Part shown: piece after piece, positions 37,369 through 47,592 of the stretch
Numbering within the stretch: position 1 is the first letter of the stretch
How the letters are laid out: every line of letters begins with the position of its first letter
Notes under the pieces: model-generated
Seen by the model: only the letters and a program-made list of their open reading frames with translations
Databases searched by the model: none
Told to the model about the DNA's origin: nothing
Origin: Paracoccus sp. IB05
GTDB taxonomy: Bacteria > Pseudomonadota > Alphaproteobacteria > Rhodobacterales > Rhodobacteraceae
Assembly (NCBI RefSeq): GCF_016405985.1
Contig: NZ_JAEFCF010000019.1
Coordinates: 29,473-93,472, forward strand
Reading direction: 5' to 3'
DNA length: 64,000 nt
Position numbers and translations under genes: made by a program

Positions 37369-38473
37369 GACTGAACCTTTCACACCTGAATCTTTCCTCG
37401 ACGACGACGATCATGCCAGTATGGCCCCGGAAGGCCCGGCTCAGGGCGGGCTGATCACCGTCACCCTCGGCCCGGATGCCGCGCCGCGCCTTGATAAGGC
37501 GCTCAGCGCCGCTGTGCCAGAGGAAGCGGCATTGTCGCGCTCAAGGCTCGCGCGTCTGATCGAGGCCGGCGCGGTGAGCCGCGCCGGGGTGGTGGTCACC
37601 GATCAGAAGGCGAAGACGGCATCAGGCGAGGTCTGGGAGATCCGTATTGGCCCGGCCGAGCCAGTGGAAACCCTTGCCGAAGCGATTCCGCTGACGGTGA
37701 TCTGGGAAGATGACGATCTGATCGTGATCGACAAGCCGGCAGGGATGGTGGTGCATCCGGCGCCGGGCACGCCTTCGGGCACCCTGGTCAATGCGCTTTT
37801 GCATTATTGCGGCGACACTATTTCCGGCATCGGCGGCGAGCGCCGCCCCGGCATCGTGCACCGGATCGACAAAGAAACCTCGGGGCTGATTGTCGCGGCG
37901 AAATCCGACCGGGCGCATCACGGGCTCGCGGCGCAGTTCGAGGCCCATACGGTCACCCGCCATTACCTCGCGATCTGCAACGGCGTACCGGAAGGGTCCG
38001 ACCCGCGGCTGCGCGGCACGCGCGGTGTCAGTTTTGAGCCCGGCGGCGTGATCCGGATCGCGACGAACCTCGCGCGACATCGCACTGACCGTCAGAAACA
38101 GGCGGTGACCTGGCCGCCAGAGGGACGCCATGCCGTAACCCGGGCCCGGGTGGTCGAGGGATTTGCGGGCCAGGCGGCCCTGGTCGAATGCTGGCTCGAG
38201 ACCGGGCGCACGCATCAGATCCGCGTGCATCTGACCTGGGCGGGCCATGGGCTGATCGGCGATCCGACCTATGGCGGGCGGCGTAAACTGTCGGAAAAAC
38301 TGCTGGGCGAGGCCGCGCTGAGTGCCGCCGCCTTTCCGCGCCAGGCGCTGCATGCGGCAAGCCTTGGCTTCAGCCATCCGGTGACGGGCGAGCGGCTGGA
38401 GTTCCGCTCCGACCTGCCCGAAGATATGGCGGCACTGCTCGGGGCAATGCGTGCGGCGGGGGCGCCCGGCTGA
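37367..38473 (+). CDS. RluA/RluD family 23S rRNA pseudouridine synthase
   Basis: 368 residues. An S4-like RNA-binding domain (about 30-90, RLDKALSAA) precedes the synthase domain, whose catalytic aspartate is in HRIDKETSGLIVAAKSDRAH. GRTHQIRVHL is the second family motif. It modifies uridines in 23S rRNA, most likely the helix 69 sites of RluD. The start used is ATG 37367; ATG 37421 is also in frame but has no ribosome-binding site. Its start codon overlaps that of the divergent small membrane-protein gene. Confidence 0.85.
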   Translation: MTEPFTPESFLDDDDHASMAPEGPAQGGLITVTLGPDAAPRLDKALSAAVPEEAALSRSRLARLIEAGAVSRAGVVVTDQKAKTASGEVWEIRIGPAEPVETLAEAIPLTVIWEDDDLIVIDKPAGMVVHPAPGTPSGTLVNALLHYCGDTISGIGGERRPGIVHRIDKETSGLIVAAKSDRAHHGLAAQFEAHTVTRHYLAICNGVPEGSDPRLRGTRGVSFEPGGVIRIATNLARHRTDRQKQAVTWPPEGRHAVTRARVVEGFAGQAALVECWLETGRTHQIRVHLTWAGHGLIGDPTYGGRRKLSEKLLGEAALSAAAFPRQALHAASLGFSHPVTGERLEFRSDLPEDMAALLGAMRAAGAPG

Positions 38474-38745
38474 GGGCGGCTTCGCGCCCCGAAAAAACCG
38501 GCTGTGCGGGGGAGGATGCTATTCCTCTTTCCAATCAGGATTGCGGCGATTAGAAACAGGAAATTCCGGTTTCTTTCAGGTTTTGCGCCTGAGGCCTTCT
38601 CCCGGCCAGAGACTGACGCTTTGGCGCAGTATATGCGGCAAGAGCAGACTGACCGGGGCAAGTGGAACGCGGATCGAACCTCTGCGGCCGGACCCGTTCC
38701 TGTCGTCAGATCACCGGCGGGACGCCCCCGCAAACGCGAGGACAG

Positions 38746-39903
38746 ATGCGCACCATTACCACGACCGAAGAGCTTGCGTCATTTTGCGCAGCGGCCAAAT
38801 CAGCCCCCTATGTCACCATCGACACCGAATTCCTGCGCGAGCGCACCTATTGGTCAAAGCTCTGCCTGATTCAGATGGCGCTTCCGGGCAAGGACGGCGA
38901 CGCGGTTCTTGTTGATCCGATCATCGGCGAAGAGATGTCGATGGAGCCGCTTTATGACCTCTTCCGCCATGAGGCGACGGTGAAGGTCTTCCATGCGGCG
39001 CGCCAGGATCTTGAGATCTTTTTCGTCGAAGGCGGTGTCTTCCCGGTGCCGCTGTTCGATACGCAAATCGCTGCCATGGTCTGCGGTTTCGGCGAGCAGG
39101 TCGGCTATGAAACGCTGGTCAGGAAAATTGCGCGGGCCAATCTGGACAAGACCTCGCGGTTCACCGACTGGTCGCGCCGGCCTTTGTCCGAGGCACAGAA
39201 GGAATATGCCCTGGCCGATGTCACCCATCTGAGGGTGATCTATGAATGGCTTGCGGCGCAATTGCAGAAAAACGGCCGCGCCCCCTGGGTCGAGGAAGAG
39301 CTGGCGGTGCTGACCGATCCGGCCACCTATACGGTGCATCCTGATGAGGCCTGGAAGCGGATCAAGACCCGCACCTCATCCGGGCGGTTCCTGGCCATTG
39401 TGCGCGAACTGGCGAAATTCCGCGAAAGCTGGTCGCAGGGCCAGAACGTGCCGCGCTCGCGGGTGATGAAGGATGATGCGCTGCTGGAACTCGCCTCGAC
39501 TCGGCCGACCTCGATGGAGGAACTCGGGCGCTCGCGGCTCCTGCTGCGCGAGGGCAGAAAGCCCGAGATCGCCGAGGGCATCCTCGCCGCGATCCAGGCC
39601 GGAATGGAAGCGCGGACCGAAGATCTGCCCAGGGTGGTGCAGCAACCCGATCAGCCGCAGACCAATGCGGCGCTGGCGGATCTGTTGCGGGTGCTGCTGA
39701 AAGCGAAATCCGAACAGCTGGGCGTGGCGCCCCGGCTGATCGCAGCCGCATCGGATCTGGATGCAATTGCCGCGGGTAAGCGCGATGTCGAAGCGCTGAA
39801 AGGCTGGCGCGGCGAGGTTTTCGGTGATGAGGCACTGCGCCTGTGCAAAGGCGAGATCGCCCTGACCGCCAGAGGCACGGAAATCCGTACGATCCGGATC
39901 TGA
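38746..39903 (+). CDS. rnd: Ribonuclease D
   Basis: 385 residues from ATG 38746 (GAGGACAG upstream). 3'-5' exoribonuclease for tRNA maturation. The DEDD/DnaQ-like residues appear as IDTEFLRERTY (Exo I), FHAARQDLEIFF (Exo II) and YALADVTHLRVIYEWL (Exo III). A HRDC domain (about 205-290, including FLAIVRELAKFRESWSQ) follows. Repeat copy 4 begins 39 bases after the stop. Confidence 0.93.
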   Translation: MRTITTTEELASFCAAAKSAPYVTIDTEFLRERTYWSKLCLIQMALPGKDGDAVLVDPIIGEEMSMEPLYDLFRHEATVKVFHAARQDLEIFFVEGGVFPVPLFDTQIAAMVCGFGEQVGYETLVRKIARANLDKTSRFTDWSRRPLSEAQKEYALADVTHLRVIYEWLAAQLQKNGRAPWVEEELAVLTDPATYTVHPDEAWKRIKTRTSSGRFLAIVRELAKFRESWSQGQNVPRSRVMKDDALLELASTRPTSMEELGRSRLLLREGRKPEIAEGILAAIQAGMEARTEDLPRVVQQPDQPQTNAALADLLRVLLKAKSEQLGVAPRLIAAASDLDAIAAGKRDVEALKGWRGEVFGDEALRLCKGEIALTARGTEIRTIRI

Positions 39904-39942
39904 GCAATCTTCTGCAAGCTTTGTTAGCTGGCTTACGAAGAA

Positions 39943-40094
39943 GGGGGGGCTGTCTGCCCCCCGGTCCGCTGCGCGGCCCTCCCCCCGAGGATATTTAAGG
40001 ACAGAAAATCAAGACTCTCTTCGCGGGAGGTGGCTATTTTCTGTCTCTAAATATCCCCGGGGGCGGCCGAAGGCCGTGGGGGCAGGCAGCCCCC
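39943..40094. repeat. 3'-flank repeat, convergent pair (copy 4)
   Basis: Lies between convergent rnd and the lipoprotein gene. The plus arm opens with GGGGGG..CCCCCC hairpin then CCCCCCGAGGATATTT and AAGGACAGAAAAT. The minus arm, nine bases from the lipoprotein stop, carries hairpin CGGCC/GGCCG, CCCCCGGGGATATTT and AGAGACAGAAAAT. The plus arm is nearly identical to the left arm of copy 5 over about 60 bases (two differences). Confidence 0.85.
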
Positions 40095-40103
40095 ATCCTC
40101 CGT

Positions 40104-40556
40104 TCAGCGACCAGCGGAACGGGCATCATTCGCGCCCTGCACCACAATCTTGCGCACATTGGCCAGTTTGATATTCGACAGGTGCAGCGCCACCGTCACT
40201 TCACGTGAGCGTTGTGTATTGACGGGCTGCGTCTCGAAGGGGGGCGCAATACGGAAATCAAGCACGAGAACACCTTCCGGCGTTACCGGTTGCGGCACAA
40301 GGGATGCCTCCCACCAGCCCTGGGTCGGCGTCAGCCCCGTCGCCCGGACGATCGCGCCCGAGGAGACCTGCTCGATCTTCATATCAAGCACCGTCTGGAC
40401 CCGCTCGCGCTTGTCCTGAGGTGTCTCTTCAATCACCACCTTTTCCGCAGGCTCTGATGTCCCGAACCAGTTGAACGGGTTCAGCCGGCTGTCTCTCATT
40501 CCGCCACAGGCGGCTAGCGTCAGCAAAAGGCAAACAGCGGTCGCTTTGCGGATCAT
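40104..40556 (-). CDS. Small lipoprotein of unknown function
   Basis: 150 residues. The signal peptide ends in the lipobox LTLAACGG with Cys17 as lipid anchor, so it is attached to a membrane facing the periplasm. The mature part (VLDMKIEQVSSGAIVRATGL, REVTVALHLSNIKLANVRKI) is beta-rich. No named family recognised. It is convergent with rnd and divergent from sufE. Confidence 0.7.
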   Translation of the reverse strand: MIRKATAVCLLLTLAACGGMRDSRLNPFNWFGTSEPAEKVVIEETPQDKRERVQTVLDMKIEQVSSGAIVRATGLTPTQGWWEASLVPQPVTPEGVLVLDFRIAPPFETQPVNTQRSREVTVALHLSNIKLANVRKIVVQGANDARSAGR

Positions 40557-40708
40557 CCGTCACTCTCCATCATCCAACCCTTCGGTATCGCGAAAGTCGC
40601 GCTTTGAAAAGCCGCCGCAGCAGAACCTTGCCAGCATCCTTGCCCAATGAGCACTCTGGACCTTGCCCGCGCACGCGGCTAGGCCAGTCGGGCAGAAGGA
40701 GAACCGCC

Positions 40709-41113
40709 ATGGCCACGCCCGCATTCGAGGAAATTGCCGAGACCCTGGAATTCCTGGACGACTGGGAAGAGCGCTATCGCCATGTCATCGAACTGGGCAA
40801 GGCGATGCCGGCGCTGGAGGCCAGTTTCCATGTTCCCGCCTATAAGGTCGAAGGCTGCGCAAGCCAGGTCTGGCTGCGCCCGCAGATCACGCCGGAGCGG
40901 TTCGATTTCCAGGGCGACTCGGATGCGATGATCGTGCGCGGGCTGATCGCGATCCTGCATGCGCTTTACGCGGGCCTCACACCGGCCGAGGTGCTCAAGG
41001 TCGATGCCCTCGCGGAATTCGCGCGGATCGGGCTGAAGGAAAACCTCTCGGCGCAGCGCTCGAACGGGCTGCGCGCCATGGTGGAACGGATCCGCCTGCT
41101 TGCCGGCAGCTGA
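40709..41113 (+). CDS. sufE: Cysteine desulfuration protein SufE
   Basis: 134 residues from ATG 40709 (AAGGAG upstream). It takes sulfane sulfur from a SufS-type cysteine desulfurase for Fe-S cluster assembly. The active cysteine is Cys50 in VEGCASQVW. The length and the C-terminal LSAQRSNGLRAMVERI match SufE. It is not linked to a suf operon here. Confidence 0.93.
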   Translation: MATPAFEEIAETLEFLDDWEERYRHVIELGKAMPALEASFHVPAYKVEGCASQVWLRPQITPERFDFQGDSDAMIVRGLIAILHALYAGLTPAEVLKVDALAEFARIGLKENLSAQRSNGLRAMVERIRLLAGS

Positions 41114-41126
41114 TCTGCGCCGCGTA

Positions 41127-42920
41127 TCAGAGCGGCGCGCAGACGGCTTTGAGCCAGGCGCGGGTCGGTTCGGTGACGCGCGGCCCGATCAGCGCCAGCA
41201 CCCTTGCGTGATAGTGGTCGAGCCAGGCGCGCTCCTCCGCTGACATCTGCGCCGCAAGGATCAGCCTTCGGTCAAAGGGCGCCCAGGTCAGCGTGTCGAA
41301 ACAAAGCTGGTCACGGTTGTCGCCAAGGGCCGGGGCCTCTGTCACCACGATCAGGTTTTCAAGCCGGATGCCGAAAGCCCCCTCGCGGTAATAGCCCGGC
41401 TCATTCGAGAGGATCATCCCCGGCTCGAGCGGAACTTCCGAGATCCGCGAGATCCGCTGCGGCCCCTCATGTACCGAGAGAAACGCGCCGACCCCATGCC
41501 CGGTGCCGTGATTGTAATCGAGGCCGCGCATCCAGAGGAATTGCCGCGCCAGCGGGTCGAGATCGCGCCCCGAAAGCCCGCGCGGCCAGCGCGCGGTCGA
41601 GACCGCGATCATGCCGCGCAGCACTGCCGTATAGCAATCGCGCGCCTCTTGGCCCGGATCGCCGATCGCGATGGTGCGGGTGATATCGGTGGTACCGTCC
41701 TGATATTGCGCGCCGGAATCGACCAGCAGCAATTCGCCATCGCGCAAAGCGCGGTCGGTTTCTTCCGTCACCCGGTAATGGATGATCGCGCCATCGGGGC
41801 CGGCGCCGCAGATCGTGTCAAAGCTGATATCATGCAGCAGATTGGTCGCGCGGCGAAAGCTTTCCAGCGCTCCGACCACCGCGATTTCGGTCAGATCGCC
41901 GGGGGCATTGGCATCGAGCCAGCACAGAAACTCGCAAACCGCCGCACCGTCGCGCAGATGCGCTTCGGCGGTGGCGGCAATTTCGATCGCGTTCTTGCGC
42001 GCCTTCGGCAGAAGACAGGGATCGGGACCAGCGCTGACCGCAATGCCAGCCTCCTCCAGCTCAGACCAGACCGCCAGCGGTGCCGATCCCGGATCAAGCC
42101 GCACCGGGCCGGAAAGCAGGCGCAGCGCCGGCGCGAAAGCGGCGGGCGGGCGCAAGGTGACCTCAGGGCCCAAAATCGCCCGCAGCTCCGGATCAAATTT
42201 CGCGGGTTCCGCAAAGAGGCTGACGCGGCCATCGGCAAAGATCACCGCAAAAGCCTGCACCACCGGATTGCGCGGCACATCGCCGCCCCGGATGTTCAGA
42301 AGCCAACAGATCGAATCGGGCAGGGTGATCACCGCCGCCGCCTCACCGCGCGCGGCCAGCGCCGCTCCGATCCGGCGGCGCTTGTCAGCCGCGCTCTCGC
42401 CGGCCAGCGCTTCGGGATGCGCGAAGGCTGCCACACAGGGCGCGCCGGGCCGGTCGTCCCAGATCCGGTCGACCAGATTGCCACAGGGCCTGAGCGTCAC
42501 AGCGCTGCCCTCAAGCGCGCGTTCCAGCCGCTGGATCTCATCGCGCGTATGCAGCCAGGGGTCAAAGCCCACCACGCCAGCTACAGCGGCGCTCCGGATC
42601 CACTCCCCGGCCTGGATTTCCGGCCAGGGAACCGGTGTGAAATGGCCCTGATCGACCTGATCCTTCACCTGGCTCCGATACCGCCCGTCGATGAAGACCC
42701 CGGCCCGATCCATCAGCGCCACACAGAACCCGGCCGATCCGGTGAATCCCGTCAGCCAGGCCAGCCGCGCATCGCAATCGGCAACATATTCGCCCTGATG
42801 CGCATCGGCGCGCGGCACGATGAAGCCCCAAAGCCCCTCCGCCGCCATCTCCCTGCGCAAAGCAGCAAGCCGCCCCGGCCCCGCTTCCGGTGAGGCCGGA
42901 TTGTCAAAGCTCTGAAACAT
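41127..42920 (-). CDS. pepP: Xaa-Pro aminopeptidase (M24, aminopeptidase P type)
   Basis: 597 residues, the longer aminopeptidase P form with two creatinase-like N-terminal domains (about 1-300) and a C-terminal pita-bread M24 domain. Metal ligands are seen in LLVDSGAQYQDGTTDITRTI (two Asp), YNHGTGHGVGAFLSVHEGPQ (His) and LSNEPGYYREGAFGIRLENL (Glu). It removes N-terminal residues before proline. It lies in the cobS-cobT direction; repeat copy 6 separates it from cobT. The name pepP is by function; the long form is also filed as a separate subfamily. Confidence 0.88.
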   Translation of the reverse strand: MFQSFDNPASPEAGPGRLAALRREMAAEGLWGFIVPRADAHQGEYVADCDARLAWLTGFTGSAGFCVALMDRAGVFIDGRYRSQVKDQVDQGHFTPVPWPEIQAGEWIRSAAVAGVVGFDPWLHTRDEIQRLERALEGSAVTLRPCGNLVDRIWDDRPGAPCVAAFAHPEALAGESAADKRRRIGAALAARGEAAAVITLPDSICWLLNIRGGDVPRNPVVQAFAVIFADGRVSLFAEPAKFDPELRAILGPEVTLRPPAAFAPALRLLSGPVRLDPGSAPLAVWSELEEAGIAVSAGPDPCLLPKARKNAIEIAATAEAHLRDGAAVCEFLCWLDANAPGDLTEIAVVGALESFRRATNLLHDISFDTICGAGPDGAIIHYRVTEETDRALRDGELLLVDSGAQYQDGTTDITRTIAIGDPGQEARDCYTAVLRGMIAVSTARWPRGLSGRDLDPLARQFLWMRGLDYNHGTGHGVGAFLSVHEGPQRISRISEVPLEPGMILSNEPGYYREGAFGIRLENLIVVTEAPALGDNRDQLCFDTLTWAPFDRRLILAAQMSAEERAWLDHYHARVLALIGPRVTEPTRAWLKAVCAPL

Positions 42921-42931
42921 GGAAAGGCTCC

Positions 42932-42989
42932 ATTTTCTGTCTCTAAATATCCCGGGGGAGTCCCGGAACGGGACGGGGGCAGTGCCCCC
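42932..42989 (-). repeat. 3'-flank repeat, single arm (copy 6)
   Basis: Directly abuts the cobT stop. Hairpin GGGGGC/GCCCCC (42975-42989), hairpin GTCCCG/CGGGAC (42960-42974), then CCCCCGGGATATTT and AGAGACAGAAAATG, ending 11 bases before the pepP start. Minus-strand orientation matches cobT. Confidence 0.85.
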
Positions 42990-44858
42990 TTACCCGGTTT
43001 TCCGCATCCCCGCCCGTTTGGCAGCGCGCGGATCCTTGTCAAACAGCCCCGCCAGCTGTTCGGTCATAGCCCCCGCCAGCTGCTCGACATCGGTGATCGT
43101 GACCGCACGCTGATAATAGCGCGTCACATCATGGCCGATCCCGATCGCGATCAGCTCCACCGCACGGCGCTTTTCCACCATCGCGATCACATCGCGCAGA
43201 TGTTTCTCAAGGAAGCTCGCCGGGTTCACCGACAGGGTCGAATCATCGACCGGCGCACCATCTGAGATCACCATCAGGATCCGCCGCGCCTCGGGCCGCG
43301 CCAGCATCCGGCGATGCGCCCATTCCAGGGCCTCGCCATCGATGTTTTCCTTCAGGAGCCCCTCTTTCATCATCAGGCCGAGGTTCGGGCGCACCCGCCG
43401 CCAGGGCGCATCGGCACTTTTATAGATGATATGGCGCAGATCATTCAGCCGGCCGGGCTGCTGCGGGCGGCCCTCGCCGAGCCATTTCTCACGGCTCTGG
43501 CCGCCTTTCCAGGCGCGGGTGGTAAAGCCGAGGATCTCGGTCTTGACCTGGCAGCGCTCCAGGGTGCGCGCCAGCACATCGGCGCAGATCGCCGCGATCG
43601 AGATCGGCCGGCCGCGCATCGACCCCGAATTGTCGATCAGCAGCGTCACCACCGTGTCGCGGAACTCGGTATCCTTTTCCCATTTGAACGAAAGCGGCGT
43701 GGTCGGGTTCGCCACAACCCGGGCGAGCCGCCCGGCATCCAGCACGCCTTCTTCCAGGTCAAACAGCCAGGACCGGTTCTGCTGCGCCTGCAGGCGGCGC
43801 TGCAATTTGTTTGCCAGCCGCCCCACCGCACCTTTCAGCGGGTCAAGCTGCTGATCGAGATAGGCCCGGAGCCGTTCCAGCTCCGCCGGTTCCGCCAGCT
43901 CTTCGGCGCGGATCTCTTCGTCAAACTGGGTCGTATAGACGGTATAATTCGGATCGGCATCGGAATGGGGGGCAGGGGGCGGCGGCTCCAGCGGCGCCTC
44001 GCCCTCAGGCATCTCGGTCTCATCGCCAAGCTCCATCTCGGCATTGTCGTCCATCTGGACCTGCGCCTGAGATTCGTCCTGCTGTTCTTCCTGGGACCGC
44101 TCGGGCGAGGCCTCGGCCTCCTCGCCCTGCTCCTCCTCGCCCTCCTGGTTGTCGGGGCTGTCCTGATCCTCTTCGGCCTCGTCGCCGGCCTCGTCATCAT
44201 CGGGGCGATCCGGGTCATCGCCCAGCTGATCGCCATAGCCGAGATCCTGGATCACCTGGCGCGCCAGCCGCGCGAAAGCCGACTGATCCGAGAGCACCTC
44301 ATCGAGGCTCCCCAGGGTGCCGCCGGCCTGTTCCTCGATAAAGCCGCGCCAGAGCGACATCACATTCTCGGCGCCGCCCGGCAATTTCCGTCCGGTGGCA
44401 AGCGCGCGCACCAGGTAGCCCGCCGCGACCGGCAAAGGTGCATCCTGGGCCGAAGCGATCTGTGAATAGCCCTTGCGATCCGCTTCCTGACCGATCTTCG
44501 CATCGATATTGGTGGCCGTGCCGGGCATCACCCGGGCGCCCATCGCCTCGCAGCGCGCGGTCTCCATCGCCTCGTAAATATCGCGGGCCAGCTGTCCGAC
44601 CGGCGCATATTTCGCCGCCGTCTTCTCATCATGAAACTTGCGCCGCATCGCGAAAGCATCCGCCGTGCCACGGGCGAGCATTACCTCATCCCGCGTCATA
44701 CGCCGCGAAACCTGCGGCAGCCGGACGCCATCGCGGTTCATGCCGGGCGGGTCGACCGAATAAGAGACGGTCATCTCCGGATCGTCGGCCAGCACTTTCG
44801 TGGCCTCGGCAAGGGCTTTTTTAAAAGGATCGGCAGGATTATCGGCGGGTTTGCTCAT
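42990..44858 (-). CDS. cobT: Aerobic cobaltochelatase subunit CobT
   Basis: 622 residues. It forms the AAA-type motor complex with CobS that drives cobalt insertion by CobN in B12 synthesis. Middle region (about 215-320) is very acidic ([20 protein letters not shown]). The C-terminal VWA/MIDAS domain starts near 400 with Asp409 in [11 protein letters not shown]. cobS lies upstream; CobN is not in this window. Confidence 0.93.
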   Translation of the reverse strand: MSKPADNPADPFKKALAEATKVLADDPEMTVSYSVDPPGMNRDGVRLPQVSRRMTRDEVMLARGTADAFAMRRKFHDEKTAAKYAPVGQLARDIYEAMETARCEAMGARVMPGTATNIDAKIGQEADRKGYSQIASAQDAPLPVAAGYLVRALATGRKLPGGAENVMSLWRGFIEEQAGGTLGSLDEVLSDQSAFARLARQVIQDLGYGDQLGDDPDRPDDDEAGDEAEEDQDSPDNQEGEEEQGEEAEASPERSQEEQQDESQAQVQMDDNAEMELGDETEMPEGEAPLEPPPPAPHSDADPNYTVYTTQFDEEIRAEELAEPAELERLRAYLDQQLDPLKGAVGRLANKLQRRLQAQQNRSWLFDLEEGVLDAGRLARVVANPTTPLSFKWEKDTEFRDTVVTLLIDNSGSMRGRPISIAAICADVLARTLERCQVKTEILGFTTRAWKGGQSREKWLGEGRPQQPGRLNDLRHIIYKSADAPWRRVRPNLGLMMKEGLLKENIDGEALEWAHRRMLARPEARRILMVISDGAPVDDSTLSVNPASFLEKHLRDVIAMVEKRRAVELIAIGIGHDVTRYYQRAVTITDVEQLAGAMTEQLAGLFDKDPRAAKRAGMRKTG

Positions 44859-44913
44859 GGATGGACCCTGTCACCGGCGCGGGTGGAGATGCAAGGAAAA
44901 TACCGCAGACCGG

Positions 44914-45062
44914 GGAGGGGGGGCTGTCTGCCCCCCGGCCCGCTGCGCGGCCCTCCCCCCGAGGATATTTAAAGACAGAAAATATGCGAAAACCTGCTTT
45001 CATTTTCTGTCTGAAAATATCCCCGGGGGAGGCCGAAGGCCGCGGGGGGCAGGCAGCCCCCC
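44914..45062. repeat. 3'-flank repeat, facing pair (copy 5)
   Basis: Between cobS and cobT. The minus arm is eight bases after the cobS stop: GGGGGG..CCCCCC hairpin, hairpin GGCC/GGCC, CCCCCGGGGATATTT, then TCAGACAGAAAATG. The plus arm (44914-44982) is oriented away from any plus-strand gene and is the only arm without an associated stop codon. Its first 60 bases nearly match the plus arm of copy 4. Confidence 0.85.
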
Positions 45063-45070
45063 GTCTTTTC

Positions 45071-46045
45071 TTACTTCATCGCCATAGAGGCAGCGGATTC
45101 CGGCAGCTCTTCGTTGAAGCAGCGCTGGTAGAATTCGGCAACGGTCTGGCGCTCCAGCTCATCGCATTTGTTCAGGAAGGAGAGCCGGAACGCATAGCCC
45201 ACATTGCGGAAGATCTGCGCGTTTTGCGCCCAGTTCAGCACGGTGCGCGGCGACATTACGGTCGAGAGATCACCGTTCATGAAAGCAGTACGGGTGAGGT
45301 CGGCCACCGTCACCATCTGGCTCATGGTTTTGCGGCCCTCGGCCGTGTTGTAATGCGGGTTTTTCGCCAGAACGATGGCGGTTTCCGCGTCATGCGACAG
45401 ATAATTCAGCGTGGCGACCAAGGACCAGCGGTCCATCTGGGCCTGGTTGATCTGCTGCACCCCGTGATAGAGGCCGGTCGTATCGCCAAGGCCCACAGTA
45501 TTCGCGGTTGCGAACAGGCGGAACGAGGGATGCGGCGTGATGATCTCATTCTGGTCGAGCAGCGTCAGCTTGCCATCATGCTCCAGCACGCGCTGGATCA
45601 CGAACATCACATCGGCGCGGCCGGCATCATATTCGTCAAACACAATCGCCACCGGGTTGCGCAGGGCCCAGGGCAGGATGCCCTCCTGGAATTTCGTCAC
45701 CTGGCGGCCGTCTTCCAGCTTGATCGCATCCTTACCGATCAGGTCGATCCGGCTGATATGGCTGTCGAGGTTGACGCGCACACAGGGCCAGTTCAGCCGC
45801 GCGGCGACCTGTTCGATATGGGTCGATTTCCCGGTGCCGTGATAACCCTGGATCATCACCCGGCGATTATAGGCAAAGCCGGCCAGAATCGCGAGCGTGG
45901 TATCAGGGTCGAATTTATAGGTGCTGTCGATCTCGGGCACGCGATCTGTGCGATCGGCGAAGCCTTTGACCCGCATTTCGGTATCGATGCCGAACACCTC
46001 GCGGACAGAGATTTCTTCGGTCGGCTTGATCGCATTCTCGGGCAT
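45071..46045 (-). CDS. cobS: Aerobic cobaltochelatase subunit CobS
   Basis: 324 residues, AAA+ ATPase of MoxR/CobS type. Walker [11 protein letters not shown], Walker [10 protein letters not shown], sensor region [20 protein letters not shown]. It works with CobT and CobN to insert cobalt into hydrogenobyrinic diamide. cobT follows in the same direction, separated by repeat copy 5. Confidence 0.95.
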   Translation of the reverse strand: MPENAIKPTEEISVREVFGIDTEMRVKGFADRTDRVPEIDSTYKFDPDTTLAILAGFAYNRRVMIQGYHGTGKSTHIEQVAARLNWPCVRVNLDSHISRIDLIGKDAIKLEDGRQVTKFQEGILPWALRNPVAIVFDEYDAGRADVMFVIQRVLEHDGKLTLLDQNEIITPHPSFRLFATANTVGLGDTTGLYHGVQQINQAQMDRWSLVATLNYLSHDAETAIVLAKNPHYNTAEGRKTMSQMVTVADLTRTAFMNGDLSTVMSPRTVLNWAQNAQIFRNVGYAFRLSFLNKCDELERQTVAEFYQRCFNEELPESAASMAMK

Positions 46046-46313
46046 GGTCAGGTCCAGGGTTCGGGCAGATTTAGGGAAAATGTCAGGCTGTCCCGAGGTT
46101 CATGGAACATTACGCACAGAGGTGCAAGAGCGCCATTGGTCGGGATACAATGACGCGCCGAAGGCTGCGCGCGGTGCCTCGGCGGTATGCGCCTGCTCAG
46201 GGCCCCGGTTTTGTCCAGACATTGCCGTGAAGCACTGGCTCTGTTGAGCTCATGTGCGGGGTGGCGCGCTGAGACTTGGACACTGGCCGCGTATCAGAAC
46301 ACGGGACCTGAAT

Positions 46314-46790
46314 ATGATATTGAAACAGCGTCTCTTATTCGGGATGATCTGGGCGATGACCGCGTTGGCGTTGCAACTTTGCCCAGCTTACGGGGACTAT
46401 GGCGCTGAGATCTCGGGCGCTGACGGAAGCGCCACTGCTCTCGCCGGTGTCATGATCGAATATCTGACAGTGATGCTGACAGCGGGCGGGGCCGGAATGC
46501 TGATGGCGCCATGCTGGTGCCGGGGCAAAGGCGCCCGATTTTTCGCGGGCTGTCTGACACCGGTGCTCATATCCCTGATGTTCAGCGCATTTCTGTTCGT
46601 CTCTGAATGGCCTTCCAACCCGGTGTCAACGTTCCTGATGTTGGCATATGCGAGCGCTTTTGCACCGATCCTGATCCTGGTGGAAGCGGCTGTTGATCCT
46701 CTTTTCACGGTGATCTGGCTGGCTGGCATTTTGATAAGCTGGGGATATGGTCGCAAACTGCAGCGCGAGCAGGAGGCAGCTTCCGGGTAA
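46314..46790 (+). CDS. Hypothetical membrane protein
   Basis: 158 residues from ATG 46314. A leading hydrophobic stretch (about 1-28, LFGMIWAMTALALQLCPAYG) could be a signal peptide, with further membrane segments at about 48-66, 80-98 and 108-148. No family recognised. It lies alone, convergent with the J-domain gene. ATG 46254 in the same frame is less likely. Confidence 0.55.
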   Translation: MILKQRLLFGMIWAMTALALQLCPAYGDYGAEISGADGSATALAGVMIEYLTVMLTAGGAGMLMAPCWCRGKGARFFAGCLTPVLISLMFSAFLFVSEWPSNPVSTFLMLAYASAFAPILILVEAAVDPLFTVIWLAGILISWGYGRKLQREQEAASG

Positions 46791-46870
46791 GCGCAGCCAG
46801 CCGCCCCGGCCAGCATTCTGAGGGGCGGGCCGGGGCACCAGGATCTCAGCCCCGCAGGAAAACAGGGGGG

Positions 46871-47506
46871 TCAGTCGCGGAAATGCCGGCTGTCCTTGAT
46901 CTGATCCCAGGCCCAGACCACCTCTTGCAGCATCTCTTCCTGACTGCGGTCTCCGCCATTCATATCCGGGTGAAGAACCTTGATCAGGCCTTTGTATTGC
47001 TTGCGGATTTCCGTTTTGGTCATGGTGTCGCGGCTGTCGAGGATCTCCAGTGCTTTCCTCTCGGTCGGCGGCAATTTGCGCGTGGCGCCGGTCGAGGCGG
47101 TCGAGGGCGCCGAACGGGTGCCCTTCTCGCCAAGGATCTCCAGCGGGTCATTCACCCCCATCCGGGCCCAGGCATTGCCGTCATCCTTTTTGGAAAACGG
47201 TTTGGTCTCGCGCTCCCAAAGCCGGTCCTTCTCGACGATGCGTCTGAATTCCTCATCCGAGGTGCCGTCAAAGAAATTCCACTTCAGGTTGTATTCGCGA
47301 ATATGGTCCTTACAGAACCAGAAAAATTCGTCGAGCTGCTCACGCGATTTCGGGGCACGGAACTCGCCGCCTCTGTCGCAATCAGGGTAGTCACAGCGAT
47401 GCGTCGAGGTTGCAGCCGCAGAGACACCGGCGCGGCGGCCGGCGGATTTACGCTTCTTATCCGTGGAAACACGGAGATCGAATTCGAATGGGTTCTTACT
47501 GACCAT
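46871..47506 (-). CDS. J-domain protein with N-terminal cysteine motif
   Basis: 211 residues. The J domain is C-terminal (about 148-205), with HPD at 179-181 in LIKVLHPDMNGG, so it probably stimulates a DnaK-type ATPase. The N-terminal part has C-x4-C (HRCDYPDCDRGG) and a further cysteine and histidine (FWFCKDH), suggesting a small metal site. It lacks the G/F region and zinc domain of DnaJ. It is divergent from bolA; this neighbourhood is familiar from other Rhodobacterales. Confidence 0.82.
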   Translation of the reverse strand: MVSKNPFEFDLRVSTDKKRKSAGRRAGVSAAATSTHRCDYPDCDRGGEFRAPKSREQLDEFFWFCKDHIREYNLKWNFFDGTSDEEFRRIVEKDRLWERETKPFSKKDDGNAWARMGVNDPLEILGEKGTRSAPSTASTGATRKLPPTERKALEILDSRDTMTKTEIRKQYKGLIKVLHPDMNGGDRSQEEMLQEVVWAWDQIKDSRHFRD

Positions 47507-47592
47507 TGGATAGAGGGCCTTATGCTGCCTTTCCGACTCGGGCGGCCAAGTTTAGGTGATTTAGCGGCGGATTGAAGAGGGGGTGGGCGAAA

